Shown here: piece after piece, positions 1 through 6,200 of the stretch | Position numbering within the stretch: position 1 is the first letter of the stretch | Layout of the letters: each line of letters starts with the position of its first letter | Made by a program: the position numbers and the translations under genes | The notes under the pieces: generated by a model | Told to the model about the DNA's origin: nothing | What the model saw: the letters and a program-made list of their open reading frames with translations, nothing else | Databases searched by the model: none | Assembly: GCA_044375455.1 (NCBI GenBank) | Contig: JBILMQ010000136.1 | Span: 1-9,029 of the forward strand | DNA from: JBEIHX01 sp044375455 | Lineage (GTDB): Bacteria > Pseudomonadota > Alphaproteobacteria > Caulobacterales > Aquidulcibacteraceae | Reading direction: 5' to 3' | Length of the DNA: 9,029 bases

Positions 1-530
1 AGGACACCTCGTTGTCGACGGCCCAGCGCGCAGCCTTCAACGAAGACTTCGTCCAGCTGCGCGACCAGATCGGGCGGATCGTGGAGAATGCGGACTTCAA
101 TGGCCGCAGCCTCATCGGCGATGACTCCGATGACATGACGGCGCTCATGAACGACACAGGTTCGTCGACCATGACGATCACCGCGACGTCTCTGGCGCTT
201 GGCGGTGATACGATCTCGGTGGCTGACGACGCGTCGTTCGCCACGTCGACCGAAGCCGGTGAAGCGTTGGACGCGGTTGATGAGTCGATCGCCGCCCTGA
301 ACACGGTGCTTGCCCGCTTCGGCTCTCAGTCGAACGCCCTGGAAGGTCACAAGAAGTTCCTGGGCAAGCTGAGCGACACGCTTGAGGCAGGCATCGGCAA
401 ACTGGTCGATGCGGACCTGGCCTCGGAAAGCGCTCGCCTCCAGTCGCTGCAGGTCAAGCAGCAGCTCGGGGCGCAGGCGTTGTCGATCGCCAACCAGTCG
501 GCTGGCATCCTGCTCTCGTTCTTCCGTTAA
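1..530 (+). CDS. Flagellin, C-terminal part (5' end outside window)
   Basis: This is the filament structural protein flagellin, exported by the flagellar type III system and polymerised outside the cell. The open frame (codons start at base 3) runs in from the left edge, so the N-terminal D0 helix is not seen. A TTG at 12 is not the real start, because the frame stays open upstream and reads as flagellin D1 (D-T-S-L-S-T-A-Q-R, then F-x-x-L-R-D-Q-I). The NADFNGRSLIG motif marks the end of the N-terminal D1 part. A short variable region of about 50 residues follows, then the C-terminal D1 helix. The protein ends in a classic D0 helix: VDADLASESARLQSLQVKQQ, then LSIANQSAG, then LLSFFR. The short central domain resembles Caulobacter-type flagellins of about 270 residues. 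A hairpin and a FlaG-like gene follow. The family call is firm; which paralogue it is cannot be told. Confidence 0.95.
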   Translation, partial: DTSLSTAQRAAFNEDFVQLRDQIGRIVENADFNGRSLIGDDSDDMTALMNDTGSSTMTITATSLALGGDTISVADDASFATSTEAGEALDAVDESIAALNTVLARFGSQSNALEGHKKFLGKLSDTLEAGIGKLVDADLASESARLQSLQVKQQLGAQALSIANQSAGILLSFFR

Positions 531-540
531 TCCGGATGAG

Positions 541-566
541 GCGGACGGCGGTTTGCCGCCGTCCGC
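541..566 (+). terminator. Perfect hairpin after flagellin stop codon
   Basis: An 11-bp perfect inverted repeat (GCGGACGGCGG at 541-551, CCGCCGTCCGC at 556-566) encloses the 4-base loop TTTG. It begins 11 bases after the flagellin TAA. No T-run follows, so it may be a weak or partial terminator, or a 3' stabiliser that holds flagellin mRNA above the level of the downstream FlaG-like gene. The hairpin is seen directly; its role is inferred. Confidence 0.6.
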
Positions 567-614
567 TGGTCCCGGTCATGAAGCGTGAGCGGCAATCCTG
601 AAGGAGCTGTCAGC

Positions 615-938
615 ATGGATGCAGGTGGCCTCAAAGCCGCAAGCGTCCCGCTTCATGGGACGCAGAGCGCGACACAGGTTTCGTCGCCAGAACGCGTGCG
701 CACCGAGGAGTCGGGAGCGGATGCGTCCTCGCGCATATCGGATCAGGCGGTGACGGCTGCGCGCAAGCTGCAGATCGATCGCGATCCTGCATCCGGGAAA
801 TATGTCTACACTGTCTACGATCCGCAAACGAACGAGATCATTGGCCGGTGGCCGATTGAGATGCTCGTCAAGGCAGTGTGCGACCCGAACGAGGCTGGAC
901 GGCTTGAGGCCGGCCGGCTCGTGAACTCGCGCGCCTGA
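615..938 (+). CDS. flaG: FlaG-like flagellar protein
   Basis: This 107-residue protein is of the FlaG family, small proteins encoded beside flagellins that influence filament length or assembly in several bacteria. Residues 1-50 are polar, Ser/Ala-rich and probably disordered. The FlaG core lies at about 52-87: LQIDRDPASGKYVYTVYD, then a turn, then IIGRWPIEMLVKAV. This matches the family pattern of a two-strand hairpin followed by an I-x-x-x-P-x-E-x-x-L/V helix. The tail at about 88-107 is charged. ATG 615 is chosen because AAGGAG at 601-606 lies 8 bases upstream; an in-frame GTG at 585 has no comparable site. The gene starts 84 bases after the flagellin stop and ends just before a strong terminator, so it is probably the last gene of the flagellin transcript. 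The exact molecular role is unknown. Confidence 0.8.
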   Translation: MDAGGLKAASVPLHGTQSATQVSSPERVRTEESGADASSRISDQAVTAARKLQIDRDPASGKYVYTVYDPQTNEIIGRWPIEMLVKAVCDPNEAGRLEAGRLVNSRA

Positions 939-969
939 CCGTCGCGGCGAGTTTGGCATGGTGAACTTT

Positions 970-1003
970 GGCGCGCCTCCAGATCTGGGAGGCGCGCCTT
1001 TTT
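970..1003 (+). terminator. Rho-independent terminator after FlaG-like gene
   Basis: An 11-bp GC-rich perfect stem (GGCGCGCCTCC at 970-980, GGAGGCGCGCC at 988-998) has the loop AGATCTG and is followed directly by TTTTT at 999-1003. It lies 31 bases after the FlaG-like stop codon. This is the clearest intrinsic terminator in the window. It separates flagellin-flaG from the next flagellin-like gene, which therefore probably has its own promoter in 1004-1100. Confidence 0.9.
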
Positions 1004-1066
1004 CCGTTGCCCTGCGCGCTTGTGTTGTTCACGAAGTGGTAACAGGTCACGGCCCATGTACGGTGC

Positions 1067-1108
1067 GCCGCCTTCGGCTTCGCCGGATCGTGGGGCGGCC
1101 AGGAGGAG
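1067..1108 (+). promoter_or_regulatory. Structured leader and strong RBS of flagellin-like gene
   Basis: The RBS AGGAGGAG lies at 1101-1108, 6 bases before ATG 1115, and is the strongest Shine-Dalgarno site in the window. Directly upstream a two-tier hairpin can form: outer arms GCCGCC (1067-1072) and GGCGGC (1094-1099), with inner arms CGGC (1075-1078) and GCCG (1082-1085). The structure ends two bases before the RBS, a position that could affect ribosome access. In Caulobacter, FlbT acts on a flagellin 5' leader; any such control here is inference. Confidence 0.4.
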
Positions 1109-1114
1109 AATCCC

Positions 1115-1879
1115 ATGGTTGCGACCATCCGGTCGGACGCGGCGCTTGCAGCCGGGCTGAAAGGCGTTGGCGCCTCGGAACGCAGCCCCTCCCGGATCGA
1201 AGCGGACCTCGCTGGTGCGCCGCGCGGCGGGGACCCTGCGGTGCGCACGGCCATCAGCAACACGCCTGAAGCAGCTGCTCTTGCCTTGCTCAGGGGTGGG
1301 TTGCAGCGCGCGTTGAGCGCGCTTGATGTTGCAATCGGCGTTGGCGGCGGGGCCCTTGGTCAGATTGCCGCAGCGCGCGACGTCGCTGCCGAATATGCAT
1401 CTGCCGCGCCGCAGGACCGCGCGGCTCTGGCGGCGCGTTTCAAGGCAATGGTCCAGCAGACGGAAGATCTCGTCGACAGTGCATGGGCGGACGGCGTGAA
1501 CCTGCTCGCAGGCGCGCCATCAGGCGGCGTCAAGGTGAGTGCGGCCCTCGACGGAGCCGATCCCTTCGTCATTTCTCCGGAAGACTTCCGTGGCGCGGCG
1601 GGTCTCAGCCCGGGCGATCCCGACGCCGTCGGGGCGACGTTGTCGCGCATGTCCGACGGATTGGCCCGTCTGGCCCGGGACGCCCGCAAACTTGAGGCGC
1701 ATATTTCCTTTCTCGGGCGGTTGGACGATGTCGTTCAAACCCTTGGTCCTGGCAGTGCGCCGCTTGATGCTGACGGCGCGCGGTTACAGGCTCTGGGCGT
1801 TCAGCAGGCGTTGCAGGGCGCCGGATTGGCGATTGCCAACGCGACCCCCGCCTCTGTCCTCTCGCTGTTCCGGGATTGA
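1115..1879 (+). CDS. Atypical flagellin-like protein lacking N-terminal D0 helix
   Basis: This 254-residue protein is related to flagellin but unusual. Residues 1-50 are Ala/Gly/charged and show no flagellin N-terminus (no INTN-x-x-AL type motif). From about 52, a D1-like helix can be aligned: the pattern LxRALSALDVAIGVGGGAL fits flagellin SLxRGISTVDVAISAGESV, and WADGVNLLAG near 130 fits the usual EFNGTNLLxG. The middle (about 135-180) is variable. The C-terminus is well kept: LDADGARLQALGVQQALQGA, then LAIANATPASVLSLFRD. It could be a minor filament subunit, a cap-adjacent or length-limiting subunit, or a decaying paralogue; the intact frame and strong RBS (AGGAGGAG, 6 bases upstream) argue against decay. 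It lies downstream of the flagellin-flaG unit, separated from it by a terminator. Flagellin relationship is confident; function is not. Confidence 0.75.
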   Translation: MVATIRSDAALAAGLKGVGASERSPSRIEADLAGAPRGGDPAVRTAISNTPEAAALALLRGGLQRALSALDVAIGVGGGALGQIAAARDVAAEYASAAPQDRAALAARFKAMVQQTEDLVDSAWADGVNLLAGAPSGGVKVSAALDGADPFVISPEDFRGAAGLSPGDPDAVGATLSRMSDGLARLARDARKLEAHISFLGRLDDVVQTLGPGSAPLDADGARLQALGVQQALQGAGLAIANATPASVLSLFRD

Positions 1880-1880
1880 C

Positions 1881-1934
1881 CCTGGCGCCCTGGCCTGGCT
1901 CTCTGGCCCGGCTCTCTGGCGTTGGTGTGCGCTG
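1881..1934. repeat. Degenerate CTGGC-rich short direct repeats
   Basis: Just after the flagellin-like stop codon, CTGGC or CCTGG-type words recur, including two exact copies of GGCTCTCTGGC at 1897-1907 and 1910-1920 (13-base period). The surrounding region, 1880-2044, separates convergent genes and shows no coding signal on either strand. The repeat is weak and may be low-complexity drift. Confidence 0.4.
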
Positions 1935-2001
1935 GCGTTCGCCCCACATGCGGCGCAACGCGGCGGCGCTGCGCGCTGAGGTGCGCCGGACCGACCGAAG
2001 G

Positions 2002-2041
2002 CGGCTGCAGGCTGGGCCTTGCAGGATGCGGCCTGCAGCCG
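2002..2041 (-). terminator. Possible hairpin terminator after purB
   Basis: An 11-bp perfect inverted repeat (CGGCTGCAGGC at 2002-2012, GCCTGCAGCCG at 2031-2041) with an 18-base loop lies 3 bases beyond the purB stop codon (2045-2047, minus strand). No T-run follows in either direction, so termination efficiency is uncertain. It may serve both converging genes, or be a 3' end stabiliser. Confidence 0.45.
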
Positions 2042-2044
2042 GTT

Positions 2045-3358
2045 TCAGGTTCTGCCAAATACTCTGGCGAAAATGGTGTCGACATGACGCAGCTGGTGGG
2101 CGTCATCGAAGCAGGCATTGAGGTCGTCAGCGCCAAGAAGCGCGCAAATCTCCGGGTCGGCCCGGAGGTGATCGAGCAGTGCCCCGGGGGGGCGCGGCGC
2201 TGGGCTGCGCCATACGGCCATGGCGTTGCGCTGCACCAGGCGATAGGCGTCCTCACGGCTCGCCCCTTTCTGGGTCAACGCAAGCAGAACGTGCTGCGAG
2301 TTGTGCAAACCGCCCAGCAGCGCGAGGTTGCGCGCCATCGCATCCGGGTAAACGATCAAACGCTCGATGACGTCGGCCAGGCGATGCAGGGCGAAGTCGA
2401 GGTGGATGGTGGCGTCAGGCGCGATGCCGCGCTCAACTGAGGAATGGGAAATGTCGCGCTCATGCCAAAGGGCGACATTCTCGAGCGCCGGCGCTGCGGC
2501 GCTGCGGACAAGGCGCGCCAGGCCGGTAAGGTTCTCGCTGAGCACAGGATTACGCTTGTGCGGCATCGCGGACGAGCCCTTCTGTCCCTCGCTGAAGTAC
2601 TCCTCTGCTTCCAGCACCTCCGTGCGCTGGAGATGGCGGATCTCCGTGGCGAGCCGCTCAACCGAGCTCGCCGCGACCGCCAGAGCGCAGAAAAACGCGG
2701 CATGGCGGTCGCGTGGGATGACTTGGGTGGAGACGGGTTCAACAGCCAGACCCAGGGCCGCGGCGACATGTGCTTCGATCGCGGGGTCGACGCTGGTGAA
2801 TGCGCCGACGGGGCCTGAGATTGCACAGGTTGCGATTTCGGCGCGTGCGCCGAGCAATCGCGACCGCGTGCGCTGAAACTCCGCGTGATGGCCGGCCAGC
2901 TTCAGGCCAAAGGTTGTGGGCTCGGCGTGAATTCCGTGGCTGCGACCGATCGTTGGGGTTGTCTTGAATTCAAACGCTCTTCTCTCGAGAGCCGCAAGAA
3001 CGCGGTCAACTCCATCGAGGAGGAGGTCGCTGGCCCGTGTCAGCTGGATCGCAAGGCAGGTGTCCAGGACGTCTGACGACGTCATGCCCTGGTGCAGGAA
3101 GCGGGCTTCCGGGCCGACATGCTCAGCGACACTGGTCAGGAACGCAATCACGTCATGGCGGACCTCGCGTTCGATTTCTGCGATGCGGGCAACATCGAAG
3201 CCTGCCTTGGCGCGGCACGCCTGAGCCGCCTCGGATGGGATCACACCGGCCTGAGCCATGGCCTCAGCCGCAGTCAGTTCGATTTCGAGCCAAATTCGGT
3301 ACTTGGTCTCGTCGGTCCAGATTTCCGCCATGGCGGGACGGGCGTAACGCGGGATCAT
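2045..3358 (-). CDS. purB: Adenylosuccinate lyase
   Basis: This fumarase/aspartase-superfamily enzyme acts in the cytoplasm as a homotetramer at two steps of purine synthesis: SAICAR to AICAR plus fumarate, and adenylosuccinate to AMP plus fumarate. Its 437 residues match the usual Bacillus-type length (about 430). Landmarks are the typical MIPRYARPAMAEIW start, H68 in RHDVIAFL, TSSD at 93-96, the catalytic-histidine segment GRSHGIHAEPTTFG with H141, and the superfamily signature GSSAMPHKRNP at 261-271 on the flexible loop carrying the catalytic serine. All key residues are present. The start ATG 3356-3358 has AAGG at 3369-3372 (minus strand) about 10 bases upstream and matches the conserved N-terminus. 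The gene lies downstream of a DUF4424 gene with a 331-base gap, so it probably has its own promoter. Confidence is very high. Confidence 0.98.
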   Translation of the reverse strand: MIPRYARPAMAEIWTDETKYRIWLEIELTAAEAMAQAGVIPSEAAQACRAKAGFDVARIAEIEREVRHDVIAFLTSVAEHVGPEARFLHQGMTSSDVLDTCLAIQLTRASDLLLDGVDRVLAALERRAFEFKTTPTIGRSHGIHAEPTTFGLKLAGHHAEFQRTRSRLLGARAEIATCAISGPVGAFTSVDPAIEAHVAAALGLAVEPVSTQVIPRDRHAAFFCALAVAASSVERLATEIRHLQRTEVLEAEEYFSEGQKGSSAMPHKRNPVLSENLTGLARLVRSAAAPALENVALWHERDISHSSVERGIAPDATIHLDFALHRLADVIERLIVYPDAMARNLALLGGLHNSQHVLLALTQKGASREDAYRLVQRNAMAVWRSPAPRPPGALLDHLRADPEICALLGADDLNACFDDAHQLRHVDTIFARVFGRT

Positions 3359-3689
3359 GGGATGGCGACCTTGCTGCGGTGTGGGGGCGAGATACGCGCT
3401 TCGCGCCGCCTTGCAAAGACGCGCTGCCGTTCAGGGAAATGGGCGAAAGCCGCGTGCGGCATGTGGGTGTGATGCGGCGGCGCGTTCCAGCCGATCCGTC
3501 GCAGCGTCAGGGCATGGCCCCTGGCCTGAGCCTGCGCGCCTTGGATGTCGGTGCGCTGGGGCGCCGGGGCGAGGCGCACGTCGCCTCCTGACCAATTCCG
3601 CGACACAGGGCCCGACATGAGTGCCGCCCCAGCTCGCTGTCCGCCAGGTCAATGTCCGAACCGCGCAGGCGTTCCCTCAGGGCGGAATG
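3359..3689. other. 331-base gap between DUF4424 gene and purB
   Basis: No convincing gene is seen. Two minus-strand frames are open. One (ATG at 3618 to TGA at 3355) would encode 87 residues and overlap the purB start as ATGA, the usual layout of coupled genes; however its product is dominated by Arg, His, Pro and Ala with no recognisable fold, and no good RBS is evident. The other is the DUF4424 frame, which stays open for 60 codons after its TGA. The gap also holds the candidate purB promoter. I regard it as most likely a non-coding leader. Confidence 0.5.
3389..3416 (-). promoter_or_regulatory. Candidate sigma-70-type promoter for purB
   Basis: On the minus strand TTGCAA (3411-3416) lies 16 bases from TATCTC (3389-3394), about 30 bases upstream of the purB ATG. 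Both boxes match the consensus only partly, and the 16-base spacer is one short of ideal. It is the best candidate in the gap between the DUF4424 gene and purB, but unproven. Confidence 0.3.
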
Positions 3690-4742
3690 TCAGCGCGCGC
3701 GCAAGATGAGGATGTCCAGATCGCGCGTCGGCATGAACGCCGCGCGTCGCATTTCAAATGTCGTCGGCGAGGTCTTCACCAGTCCACCGGGGCCGCACAG
3801 TGTCATGAGGTCTTCAGGTGCTCCCTTATCGAGTGTGAGACTGAATTGCGCCGGCGGGCCAAGCTGGCGCGCGCGTCGCCACTCACGCCCGCCGCTCAGC
3901 GCGTAGCTGACCGTTTGTGCGCTCAGGACCGTCGGCTGGTCGGACGCCAGTCGTGCCGGACGCGTCGCGGCGGCCAGCCGCCTGGCGGCGCTTTCCCAGG
4001 CCGGACTGATGCAGTGTCTGGCCCGCGTGGGCGCGTCAAATGGCTGACCTTGATCAAAAACCACCGGGAAAGCGCCTGTCACTGGTTTGTAAGCGTGCTC
4101 GATCTGCACGGTCTCTCCGGCTGCGAACATCTGACGCCAGTAGAACGTTGTTCGGAGCCGCCAGTTTGCGACCGGGGTGGAGCCTTCAGCCCGCACCAAC
4201 GCCCCGGCGCTCAACAGAGGTGCTGTGTCGGCAGGCTTTAGGGCAAGTATCAGGGCGTCAAGACCTGGATCATCCGGGCGCAAGGGCAGACCCGCGAGGC
4301 GCAATGCTTCTGTCACGTCGGCGCCCTTGGGCGTCAGCGCCTGCAACTCGATGTCGGTCGCGATCGGCGCGCCATTCACGGTGGCGCGGAAGTCAACGAA
4401 ATTTGGAAACGTCTTCGACGGAAACTGGATCCCCCGGATGCTCATGTCGGGGGAGATGTCGGGCAGGGGAAATGCAACCAGAACTGCGACTGGCTCGCGG
4501 CTGACGTTACGGAAGGTATGGTGTTCTCGGATGCCCTGCCCGCTGATGCGCAGGTCCGCCCGCAGCAACCGCAGCGCCGGGTCGGGCTCCATCACAAGGC
4601 CGCCTGCGGGCAGGGCTGGCGAACTCTCTTCAGCGATGCTGGCGCCTGCAGCGACGACCATCCCGATCATCAACGCCGCAGTCAAGACGCCCAGGGTCCC
4701 GCGTCCGGCGCGCGCCCCAATGTCCGATCGAAGATCTGCCAT
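3690..4742 (-). CDS. DUF4424 family exported protein
   Basis: This 350-residue protein of unknown function matches the DUF4424 family, which is common in proteobacteria. Residues 16-34 form a hydrophobic signal segment after an Arg-containing n-region, with a plausible signal peptidase site near A37 (S-I-A, then EE), so the mature protein should be periplasmic. Family hallmarks follow: LPAGGLVMEPD near 44, the beta-rich stretch IREHHTFRNVSREPVAVLVA, then FPLPDI. The conserved C-terminus reads LTLDKGAPEDLMTLC, then SPTTFEMRRAAF, then RDLDILILR. The start ATG 4740-4742 has AGGAGGA (plus-strand 4749-4755) 7 bases upstream, a strong RBS. It diverges from lepB with about 122 bases between start codons. 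The frame stays open past its TGA for 60 codons, but the family C-terminus is already complete. No enzymatic residues can be named. Confidence 0.9.
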   Translation of the reverse strand: MADLRSDIGARAGRGTLGVLTAALMIGMVVAAGASIAEESSPALPAGGLVMEPDPALRLLRADLRISGQGIREHHTFRNVSREPVAVLVAFPLPDISPDMSIRGIQFPSKTFPNFVDFRATVNGAPIATDIELQALTPKGADVTEALRLAGLPLRPDDPGLDALILALKPADTAPLLSAGALVRAEGSTPVANWRLRTTFYWRQMFAAGETVQIEHAYKPVTGAFPVVFDQGQPFDAPTRARHCISPAWESAARRLAAATRPARLASDQPTVLSAQTVSYALSGGREWRRARQLGPPAQFSLTLDKGAPEDLMTLCGPGGLVKTSPTTFEMRRAAFMPTRDLDILILRAR

Positions 4743-4808
4743 GGCTCAGTCCTCCTGTGGCGTCATTCGACCAGAGCCTGACCCATGCGCGCAAGCACAG
4801 CCGCACCC

Positions 4809-4837
4809 TTGCGCCGTTGCCTGAGGGGATGCAGATA
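4809..4837 (+). promoter_or_regulatory. Weak candidate promoter for lepB
   Basis: TTGCGC (4809-4814), a 17-base spacer and CAGATA (4832-4837) lie in the divergent DUF4424/lepB spacer, 27 bases upstream of the lepB ATG. The -10 box is a poor match, but spacing and position fit. Confidence 0.25.
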
Positions 4838-4864
4838 GAGGCAGGTGCGGGGAGCAGGCGCAAC

Positions 4865-5737
4865 ATGGCGGATCAATCGGGTCGGAACATGGACGACGCC
4901 AAGCCCGCCGCGGCTGCGCCGACGCCGTCGGCTCAGGGCCGGGACGGCTCGCCAGGTGTGGGGCGGACATCGGGTTTTCGCCAATGGCTCTGGCGCGAGA
5001 TCGTGGAGTGGGCGCGCTTCCTCGTTTGGGCTGCGCCGGCGTTTCTGGCGTTTTCAACGGTTGGCTACTCGGCGTATCGGATCCCGTCTGAGAGCATGGT
5101 GCCGTCTCTTGAGGTCGGCGATCGGATTGCCGTGGCGAAGTGGGCCTACGGCTACAGCCGCTACTCTCTGCCTTTCGGCGCTGGCCTGCTGCCGCAATCG
5201 GAACATCGGATTTTCGAACGGATGCCGCGGCGCGGCGATGTGGTGGTGTTCATCCACCCCCAGCATGGTCAGACGATGATCAAGCGGCTGGTTGGTCTGC
5301 CGGGCGATCGCATCGAGGTGCGAGACGGGGTCTTGTGGATAAACGCGGTCGAGACAGCAACAACATTTCGTCGCGAACTCGTGCGCAAGCAGCGCGGGGA
5401 GGCGCGCGGCGTGGAAACCGTGGAGCAGTTCTCTGAAGCTTTGCCGGATGGGCCGACGCATCTGATCAACAACCAGCGCAACGATGCGGAAGCCGACAAT
5501 TTTGGTCCTGTCGTGGTTCCTGAGAACGCCTTCTTCATGATGGGCGACAATCGCGACAATTCGATCGACAGCCGCTACTCGGATATGGGCTTCGTGCCCA
5601 GGGAAAACCTGATCGGCCGCGCTGAAACCGTCTTTCTGACCACGCGGTTCTGCTTCGGCGCTGATGGCGGCGCAGAATGCCCGCGTCCCCGACTGTTCCG
5701 CCCGCTAAGCCCTGGGCCAGGCAAGAGCACGCTTTAG
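4865..5737 (+). CDS. lepB: Signal peptidase I
   Basis: This 290-residue inner-membrane serine protease, with a Ser/Lys dyad and a periplasmic active site, removes signal peptides from Sec- and Tat-exported proteins. Residues 1-40 are a polar Ala/Pro-rich N-terminus. One membrane segment spans about 48-71. The catalytic serine is S77 in PSESMVPSL, and the general-base lysine is K140 in IKRLVGLPGD. The conserved MGDNRDNSIDSR box spans 226-237, followed by GFVPRENLIGRA. The region YGYSRYSLPFG (95-105) is typical of alphaproteobacterial LepB. An insertion of about 40 residues between the lysine box and the GDN box is normal for the family. ATG 4865 is preferred because GGGGAG lies about 10 bases upstream; a GTG at 4757 would overlap the DUF4424 RBS region, and ATG 4889 has a weaker site. 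It lies alone on its strand, divergent from the DUF4424 gene. Confidence 0.96.
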   Translation: MADQSGRNMDDAKPAAAAPTPSAQGRDGSPGVGRTSGFRQWLWREIVEWARFLVWAAPAFLAFSTVGYSAYRIPSESMVPSLEVGDRIAVAKWAYGYSRYSLPFGAGLLPQSEHRIFERMPRRGDVVVFIHPQHGQTMIKRLVGLPGDRIEVRDGVLWINAVETATTFRRELVRKQRGEARGVETVEQFSEALPDGPTHLINNQRNDAEADNFGPVVVPENAFFMMGDNRDNSIDSRYSDMGFVPRENLIGRAETVFLTTRFCFGADGGAECPRPRLFRPLSPGPGKSTL

Positions 5738-6200
5738 CTGCGCGGGGTCGCCCGGGAAGATTCAGCCCCGGGAGTGCTCAAGGCTGGGATCGCCAACCCT
5801 GGGATCGCCAACCCTGGGATTGCGGGGCCCTGGGATTGCGGGGCCCTGGAATCCTGGGGCCCTGGAATCCTGGGGCCCTGGGATCGCGGGCAACCAGTGC
5901 GCGCCGCCGTCCCCGCATGGCGCAGTGCGCCTGGAGCCTGCCCTTGGCGCCGAAAGACGGCGGGGCGTGCTGGGTCTGGCGCAAGAGCCAAGGATGGCTG
6001 CGCAGGCCATCGCGGAGCGGTTGGGTGACGCAATTGATGCGACGGGCCATGATGCAGGCGTCGGCCATCGCCATGTGCGCGGTGACGTGTTCCCGAAGCG
6101 CGGGGGAAGTGTTAACGAAGCGCAGGGATCACGCTCGCGCCTGATCGCAAATGAATGCACGCAAGCGGGCGGATGGTGTGTTTGAGTGCTGGGGGATCTT
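5738..6200. other. 463-base gene-poor spacer
   Basis: This region between lepB and the SRPBCC gene contains a tandem repeat array (5784-5895) and, before it, a short inverted pair CCCGGG/CCCGGG (5751-5756 and 5767-5772). Several frames are open on both strands, up to about 150 codons. All pass through the repeat array or have Arg/Pro/Ser-rich products with no recognisable domain and no convincing RBS. The part after the array (5896-6200) shows nothing I can name. A promoter for the downstream gene presumably lies near its right end but is not clear. Confidence 0.6.
5784..5895. repeat. Tandem array of seven 15-18 bp units in doublets
   Basis: Seven head-to-tail units occur. Two are CTGGGATCGCCAACC (5784-5798, 5799-5813). 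Two are CTGGGATTGCGGGGCC (5814-5829, 5830-5845). Two are CTGGAATCCTGGGGCC (5846-5861, 5862-5877). The last is CTGGGATCGCGGGCAACC (5878-5895), which combines the start and end of the first type with the GCGGG core of the second. Each doublet is exact. Palindromic GGGCCC recurs at 5825, 5841, 5857 and 5873, exactly every 16 bases. Unit lengths of 15, 16 and 18 shift the reading frame, so a repeat-protein explanation is unlikely. The array begins 46 bases after the lepB stop codon. Confidence 0.9.

Noticed and set aside
940..1114. Sigma-54 promoter for the flagellin-like gene
   Set aside because: A TGGCAT word at 954-959 is not followed by GC at the required distance, and no other site fits the -24/-12 pattern.
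3621..4241. Long plus-strand open frame (206 codons) opposite the DUF4424 gene
   Set aside because: It is antisense to a well-supported family member, and its Arg/Ser/Pro-rich product is typical of an opposite-strand shadow in GC-rich DNA.
4757..4864. Upstream GTG start for lepB adding 36 residues
   Set aside because: No RBS precedes it, the extra residues show no family similarity, and it would overlap the RBS of the divergent DUF4424 gene. ATG 4865 has a better site.
5784..5895. CRISPR array
   Set aside because: Units are head-to-tail without spacers and differ between doublets; no cas genes are present.
5734..6033. Collagen-like Gly/Pro-rich minus-strand product
   Set aside because: The Gly-Pro pattern comes from the GC-rich repeat units. 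Unit lengths of 15, 16 and 18 change frame, so the DNA repeat is not preserved as a protein repeat.
5820..6185. Plus-strand frame of 121 codons through the repeat array
   Set aside because: It starts inside the tandem repeat, has no RBS or known domain, and overlapping frames on both strands are equally open.
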